Part shown: one piece after another, positions 26,608 through 38,255 of the stretch
Layout: every line of letters starts with the position of its first letter
Numbering within the stretch: the first letter of the stretch is position 1
Assembly (NCBI GenBank): GCA_947166925.1
Contig: CAMVGD010000010.1
Span: 1 to 38,255 of the forward strand
Length of the DNA: 38,255 nucleotides
Reading direction: 5' to 3'
Source of the DNA: an uncultured Clostridia bacterium
Lineage (GTDB): Bacteria > Bacillota > Clostridia > Christensenellales > CAG-138
Position numbers and translations under genes: made by a program
The notes under the pieces: model-generated
Databases searched by the model: none
Told to the model about the DNA's origin: nothing
The model's input: the letters and a program-made list of their open reading frames with translations, nothing else

Positions 26608-26722
26608 GATTTCACCTCCTTATGGTTTGTACGGAGTATGGACATATTTGTATCTGCCTATACAATCTATGCACACAAATCCGTCGTCAGTAAAAAATAT
26701 TTTCATTTCGTGAATTTTCTTC

Positions 26723-26751
26723 TTGACATATTGATTTGAAGATGATAATAT
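26723..26751 (+). promoter_or_regulatory. rpoBC promoter
   Basis: TTGACA (26723-26728), 17 nt, TAATAT (26746-26751). Confidence 0.85.
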
Positions 26752-26858
26752 CCGATATTGCATTATGATGCCTATACTGTGGGAATATGCCCCCAAAGTC
26801 TACGCGGATTGAAATAAAGCGAGCCATTCGGGACTGAAAAACACAGGAGGTAAGGAAT

Positions 26859-26927
26859 ATGTGCCACCTCCACGGGCGGGGGAATTCGCCCGAAATATCA
26901 GATGAAGAATACATCAGCAAGGAGTGA
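26859..26927 (+). CDS. Candidate u[25 protein letters not shown] upstream of and coupled to rpoB
   Basis: SD GGAGG upstream of ATG; 22 codons; TGA stop overlaps the rpoB SD and ends 5 nt before the rpoB ATG. Confidence 0.55.
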   Translation: MCHLHGRGNSPEISDEEYISKE

Positions 26928-26932
26928 ACGCA

Positions 26933-30685
<3,753 letters not shown>

Positions 30686-30705
30686 CGTGCGAAAGGAGAC
30701 AGCAA

Positions 30706-34287
<3,582 letters not shown>

Positions 34288-34291
34288 CGCC

Positions 34292-35050
34292 ATGGACGAA
34301 CGCAGGCTGACCGATACCGAATGCGCGCTGTACGGAACCAAATCCTGCGCGCTGCTGAATATGCCGGACTGCGACAAGTGCCCGTTAAAGGGCCGCGTCG
34401 CAGATCCCGCGATTCACGACGATCTCAAGCTGTTTTGCGAGCTTCAGCCGGAAGGCACGATCGCATCCCTGTTTGAAAGCGAGACCTGCACGCTGTGCAA
34501 GGGCGAGCCGAAGGGGCAGGCGTCGTGCTACGCCGTGTTCGACATGGCGCATACCGAGCCGAAAAAGCTCGCAAAGCGCAAGCTGCTCTCGAGACAGGAG
34601 ACCGGATTCATGGTCCCGCTGCAGTTTGCCTGCTGCGGAAAATGCCGCAGACGGATCCTGCTCCAGTCGTATCTTCCGCTGATCACGCCGATCGTTCTGA
34701 CGCTGATCGTGCTGCCGTTCGTCATGATCGAGCACTTTGCGCAGACGATGCGGCAGGTCGCCGGATGGCTGCCGTTCGCAGTCGTCGCAGCGGCGATCAT
34801 CGGCGGATACGGCGTCGGGAAGCTGCTTTCGTATCTCTATAAGCGCAGGATCGAATCGGACATGTACGTCGACGTACGCACGCATCCGTTCGTCGGGGCG
34901 ATGACGGAAAAGGGCTGGAGACCGCTGTTTCCCGACCGTACCGCGCACCTCGCGTTTACAAAGAAGCGCATCGACCGGGGACTCGGCACCGCGCCAAGCG
35001 CCGTGTACGATCTGCCGGACGCCGTGATCCGGAATGACGAAGAAGAATAA
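34292..35050 (+). CDS. Hypothetical Cys-rich membrane protein between rpoC and rpsL
   Basis: CALYGTKSCALLNMPDCDKCP, CTLCKGEPKGQASC, CCGKCRRR; two TM segments. Confidence 0.75.
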   Translation: MDERRLTDTECALYGTKSCALLNMPDCDKCPLKGRVADPAIHDDLKLFCELQPEGTIASLFESETCTLCKGEPKGQASCYAVFDMAHTEPKKLAKRKLLSRQETGFMVPLQFACCGKCRRRILLQSYLPLITPIVLTLIVLPFVMIEHFAQTMRQVAGWLPFAVVAAAIIGGYGVGKLLSYLYKRRIESDMYVDVRTHPFVGAMTEKGWRPLFPDRTAHLAFTKKRIDRGLGTAPSAVYDLPDAVIRNDEEE

Positions 35051-35059
35051 AATTCCGGA

Positions 35060-35088
35060 TTGACAAGAGAAACTTTTTCTGTTACACT
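35060..35088 (+). promoter_or_regulatory. Promoter of the rpsL-rpsG-fusA (str) operon
   Basis: TTGACA-17-TACACT. Confidence 0.85.
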
Positions 35089-35096
35089 ACCTGTTT

Positions 35097-35190
35097 GGCG
35101 GTGTTTGAGAGAAACACCGCCGAAAACCGCGTTTTTTTGACGGAAAACGCGTGAACACCGGACAATATCCTCTGAATTGGGTTGCAGAGG
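35097..35190 (+). promoter_or_regulatory. Structured rpsL 5' leader with three consecutive hairpins
   Basis: GGCGGTGTTT-GAGAG-AAACACCGCC; CGCGTTTT..AAAACGCG; CCTCTG-AATTGGGTTG-CAGAGG. Confidence 0.7.
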
Positions 35191-35240
35191 GATTGATTTA
35201 TACAATATTGATTGAAATTATTTTAGGAGGAAACATCTGA

Positions 35241-35615
35241 ATGCCGACCATTAATCAGTTGGTTCGCAAGGGCAGACAGCCCGTGGAATACAAGTCCACG
35301 GCGCCCATTCTGAAGCAGTGCCCGCAGCGTCGCGGCGTCTGCACCGCAGTCCGTACGATGACGCCGAAAAAGCCGAATTCCGCACTGCGTAAAATCGCTC
35401 GTATCCGTCTGACCGACGGTCTCGAAGGTACCGCGTACATCCCCGGTATCGGTCACAATCTGCAGGAGCACTCCGTGGTTCTGATCCGCGGCGGCCGTGT
35501 CAAGGACCTGCCCGGTGTTCGTTACCACATCATCCGCGGTGCTCTGGATACCGCAGGCGTAGCAAACCGCAAGCAGGCTCGCTCGCTGTACGGTGCAAAG
35601 CGTCCCAAGAAGTAA
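35241..35615 (+). CDS. rpsL: 30S ribosomal protein S12
   Basis: [22 protein letters not shown]...[15 protein letters not shown]. Confidence 0.99.
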   Translation: MPTINQLVRKGRQPVEYKSTAPILKQCPQRRGVCTAVRTMTPKKPNSALRKIARIRLTDGLEGTAYIPGIGHNLQEHSVVLIRGGRVKDLPGVRYHIIRGALDTAGVANRKQARSLYGAKRPKK

Positions 35616-35627
35616 GGAGAACACACT

Positions 35628-36098
35628 ATGCCGAGAAGAGGTTTTATTCCCAAGAGAGAAGTTCTTGCAGACCCGATCTACAAGAGCGTTGTTGTGACCA
35701 AGCTCATCAACCAGGTCATGCTGGACGGCAAGCGCGGCGTTGCGCAGAAGGCTGTCTATGACGCGTTTGAGCTGATCAATCAGAAGACGGGCAAGGACGC
35801 GCTCGAAGCGTTTGAGCAGGCGATGAACAACATCATGCCGGTCCTCGAAGTCAAGGCGCGCAGAGTCGGCGGTTCGACCTATCAGGTCCCGATCGAGATC
35901 CGTGCGGAGCGCCGTCAGACCCTGGGTCTTCGCTGGCTCGTGAGCTACGCGCGCAATCGCGGCGAGCGCACGATGGCGGAGCGTCTTGCGGGCGAGATCA
36001 TGGACGCCTGCAACGAACAGGGCAACGCCGTCAAGAAGAAGGAAGACACCCATAAGATGGCAGAGGCCAACAAGGCGTTTGCACACTATCGCTGGTAA
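35628..36098 (+). CDS. rpsG: 30S ribosomal protein S7
   Basis: [20 protein letters not shown]... Confidence 0.99.
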   Translation: MPRRGFIPKREVLADPIYKSVVVTKLINQVMLDGKRGVAQKAVYDAFELINQKTGKDALEAFEQAMNNIMPVLEVKARRVGGSTYQVPIEIRAERRQTLGLRWLVSYARNRGERTMAERLAGEIMDACNEQGNAVKKKEDTHKMAEANKAFAHYRW

Positions 36099-38185
36099 TG
36101 CGGGATACTGCGCTTGAACTGACACGCAATATCGGCATCATGGCGCACATCGATGCCGGCAAGACCACGACGACCGAGCGTATCCTGTTCTATACGGGCA
36201 AGATCCACAAGGTGGGCGAAGTACACGAGGGCACGGCGACCATGGACTACATGGCGCAGGAGCAGGAACGCGGCATCACGATCTGCTCCGCCGCGACCAC
36301 GACGTACTGGCGCGGTCATCGCATCAACATCATCGACACACCGGGACACGTGGATTTCACCGTCGAGGTGGAACGCAGTCTCCGGGTGCTGGATGGTGCT
36401 GTTGCCGTGTTCTGCGCAAAGGGCGGCGTCGAGCCGCAGTCCGAGACCGTCTGGCGGCAGGCGATGAAGTATCACGTCCCCTGCATTGCGTACGTCAACA
36501 AAATGGACATCACCGGAGCGGATTTCTTCCACGTGATGGACATGATGCGCGATCGTTTGGGCGCAAACCCGATACCGGTGCAGCTTCCGATCGGAAGCGA
36601 AGCAAACTTCCGCGGCATCGTCGACCTGGTCACGATGAAGGCGGAGGTCTACTACAACGACGACGGAACCGACATCCGCGAGGAGCCGATCCCCGACGAT
36701 TTGGTCGAAGCGGCGGAGGAGCATCGCGCGGCGCTGATCGAAGCGGTCATCGAACAGGACGAAGATCTGCTCGAAAAGTATTTCGAGGGTGAAATGCCCA
36801 CGAACGAGGAGCTGATCTCGTGCATCCGCAAGGCGACCATTTCAGGCGCAGCCGTGCCGGTCACCTGCGGAACGTCCTACCGCAATAAGGGCGTGCAGCC
36901 GCTTCTGAACGCGATCGTCGATTTCCTGCCCTCTCCGCTGGACATTCCGCCGGCGCAGGGCACGGACCGCAGCGGCGAAAAGGAGCTCACGGCAGAGCCG
37001 AGAGACGACGCGCCGTTTGCCGCGCTCGCGTTCAAGATCGTCACCGACCCGTTCGTGGGACGGCTGGCGTTCGTCCGCGTATACAGCGGCACCTTAAAGT
37101 CCGGTTCCTATGTCTATAACGTCTCGAAGCAAAAGCGCGAGCGCGTGAGCAAGATCCTTTTGATGCACGCGGACACGCGCACAGAGCTTGACGAGGTCCA
37201 TGCGGGCGACATCTGCGCATTGGTCGGCTTGAAAGAAACGTCGACGGGCGAAACGCTCTGCGCGGAAAACCGCCAGATGCTTTTGGAGAGCATGATCTTC
37301 CCGACGCCGGTCATTCAGGTCGCGATCGAACCGAAGACCAAGGCGGGGCAGGAGAAGATGATGGCGGCGCTTCAGAAGCTCAGCGAGGAGGACCCCACGT
37401 TCCGCACCTATATGGATAAGGAAACGGGGCAGACCATCATCGCAGGCATGGGCGAGCTGCATCTCGAGATCATCGTGGATCGTCTGATCCGGGAATTCCG
37501 CGTCGAAGCGACGGTCGGCAAGCCGCAGGTCGCGTACAAGGAATCCATCGTGCGTCCGACCACCTACGAATGCCGTTACGTGCGGCAGACCGGCGGGCAC
37601 GGACAGTTTGCGCACACGGTGATCGAGTTCGCGCCTCTTGACGATCCGCAGGAGGGCGAAACGTACCGCTTTGTCAACAAGATCGTCGGCGGCGTGATCC
37701 CGAAGGAATTCATTCCGGCGGTCGATCAGGGCGTGCGCGACGCGCTTATGAGCGGTCCGCTCGGCGGGTATGAGCTCATCAACCTCAAGGCGACGCTGAA
37801 GGACGGAAGCTTCCACGAAGTCGACTCCAGCGATCTGGCGTTCCGCATCGCGGGCTCGCTGTCGGTCAAAGAGGGCATCACGAAGGACAACTGTGAGCTC
37901 CTGGAACCGATGATGAGCGTCGAGGTGCTGGTGCCGGACGAATATCTGGGCGACATCGTGGGCAATCTCACGTCGCGGCGGTGCAAGATCTCCGGCATGG
38001 AGACACGGCAGGGCAGTACGGCGGTCAACGCGATCTGTCCGCTTTCCGAAATGTTCGGGTACGCGACCGATCTGCGTTCGAGGACGCAGGGCAGAGGCAC
38101 GTTCACGATGCAGTTCAACCGCTACGACAAGGTTTCGGCCGCAATGCAGGAGCAAATCCTGGGCAAATATAACTACTGGTTCTAA
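36098..38185 (+). CDS. fusA: Elongation factor G
   Basis: [53 protein letters not shown] overlap with rpsG stop. Confidence 0.95.
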   Translation: MRDTALELTRNIGIMAHIDAGKTTTTERILFYTGKIHKVGEVHEGTATMDYMAQEQERGITICSAATTTYWRGHRINIIDTPGHVDFTVEVERSLRVLDGAVAVFCAKGGVEPQSETVWRQAMKYHVPCIAYVNKMDITGADFFHVMDMMRDRLGANPIPVQLPIGSEANFRGIVDLVTMKAEVYYNDDGTDIREEPIPDDLVEAAEEHRAALIEAVIEQDEDLLEKYFEGEMPTNEELISCIRKATISGAAVPVTCGTSYRNKGVQPLLNAIVDFLPSPLDIPPAQGTDRSGEKELTAEPRDDAPFAALAFKIVTDPFVGRLAFVRVYSGTLKSGSYVYNVSKQKRERVSKILLMHADTRTELDEVHAGDICALVGLKETSTGETLCAENRQMLLESMIFPTPVIQVAIEPKTKAGQEKMMAALQKLSEEDPTFRTYMDKETGQTIIAGMGELHLEIIVDRLIREFRVEATVGKPQVAYKESIVRPTTYECRYVRQTGGHGQFAHTVIEFAPLDDPQEGETYRFVNKIVGGVIPKEFIPAVDQGVRDALMSGPLGGYELINLKATLKDGSFHEVDSSDLAFRIAGSLSVKEGITKDNCELLEPMMSVEVLVPDEYLGDIVGNLTSRRCKISGMETRQGSTAVNAICPLSEMFGYATDLRSRTQGRGTFTMQFNRYDKVSAAMQEQILGKYNYWF

Positions 38186-38218
38186 AAACACAATACAAAA
38201 TTTATAAGGAGAACTACA

Positions 38219-38255
38219 ATGGCAAAAGCAAAATTCGAACGTACCAAGCCGCATG
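38219..38255 (+). CDS. tuf: Elongation factor Tu, 5' end only (runs off window)
   Basis: MAKAKFERTKPH; SD AAGGAGA; follows fusA. Confidence 0.9.
   Translation, partial: MAKAKFERTKPH

Noticed and set aside
26790-26830. Sequence CGCGGATTGAAATAAAG resembling the 3' end of type I CRISPR repeats
   Set aside because: Single partial match in the rpoB leader with no repetition or palindromic repeat core.

Overview
This is a GC-rich chromosomal window from a sporulation-lineage Firmicute (Clostridia-like). That assignment is inferred from SpoIID, DnaD, Spo0A-like, PlsC and str-operon content. The backbone is mostly housekeeping: a TrmH-like RNA methyltransferase, GH13 enzymes, a two-component operon, a MATE transporter, cysK-cysE, a pullulanase lipoprotein, a K+ channel in an AT-rich patch, HAD and nucleotidyltransferase genes, rsmI/dnaC-like/dnaD, spoIID, plsC, then rpoB-rpoC-(hyp)-rpsL-rpsG-fusA-tuf. 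The most interesting signals are noncoding. (1) A 22-codon leader peptide, MSNRNRFACCCLGRTMPVCAPR, with three consecutive Cys codons lies between a consensus promoter and an intrinsic terminator upstream of cysK-cysE. It is a candidate ribosome-mediated cysteine attenuator. (2) Intergenic arrays of mini-hairpins are separated by a constant ATGAATT/AATTCAT linker. Hairpin sequences differ from unit to unit but stay self-complementary, often with UUC/UGC triloops. They are linked to a second inverted-repeat family (CCCTTGTCAGGGAGGGTGGC-hairpin-GACGGGAGGGTAGTT) that uses the same variable-hairpin principle. (3) At least five genes have a -10 box only 6-9 nt before the ATG, which predicts leaderless mRNAs. 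(4) A short uORF is translationally coupled to rpoB, which lacks the usual rplJL neighbours, and a structured leader precedes rpsL. All calls come from reading the sequence; no database or folding tool was run.
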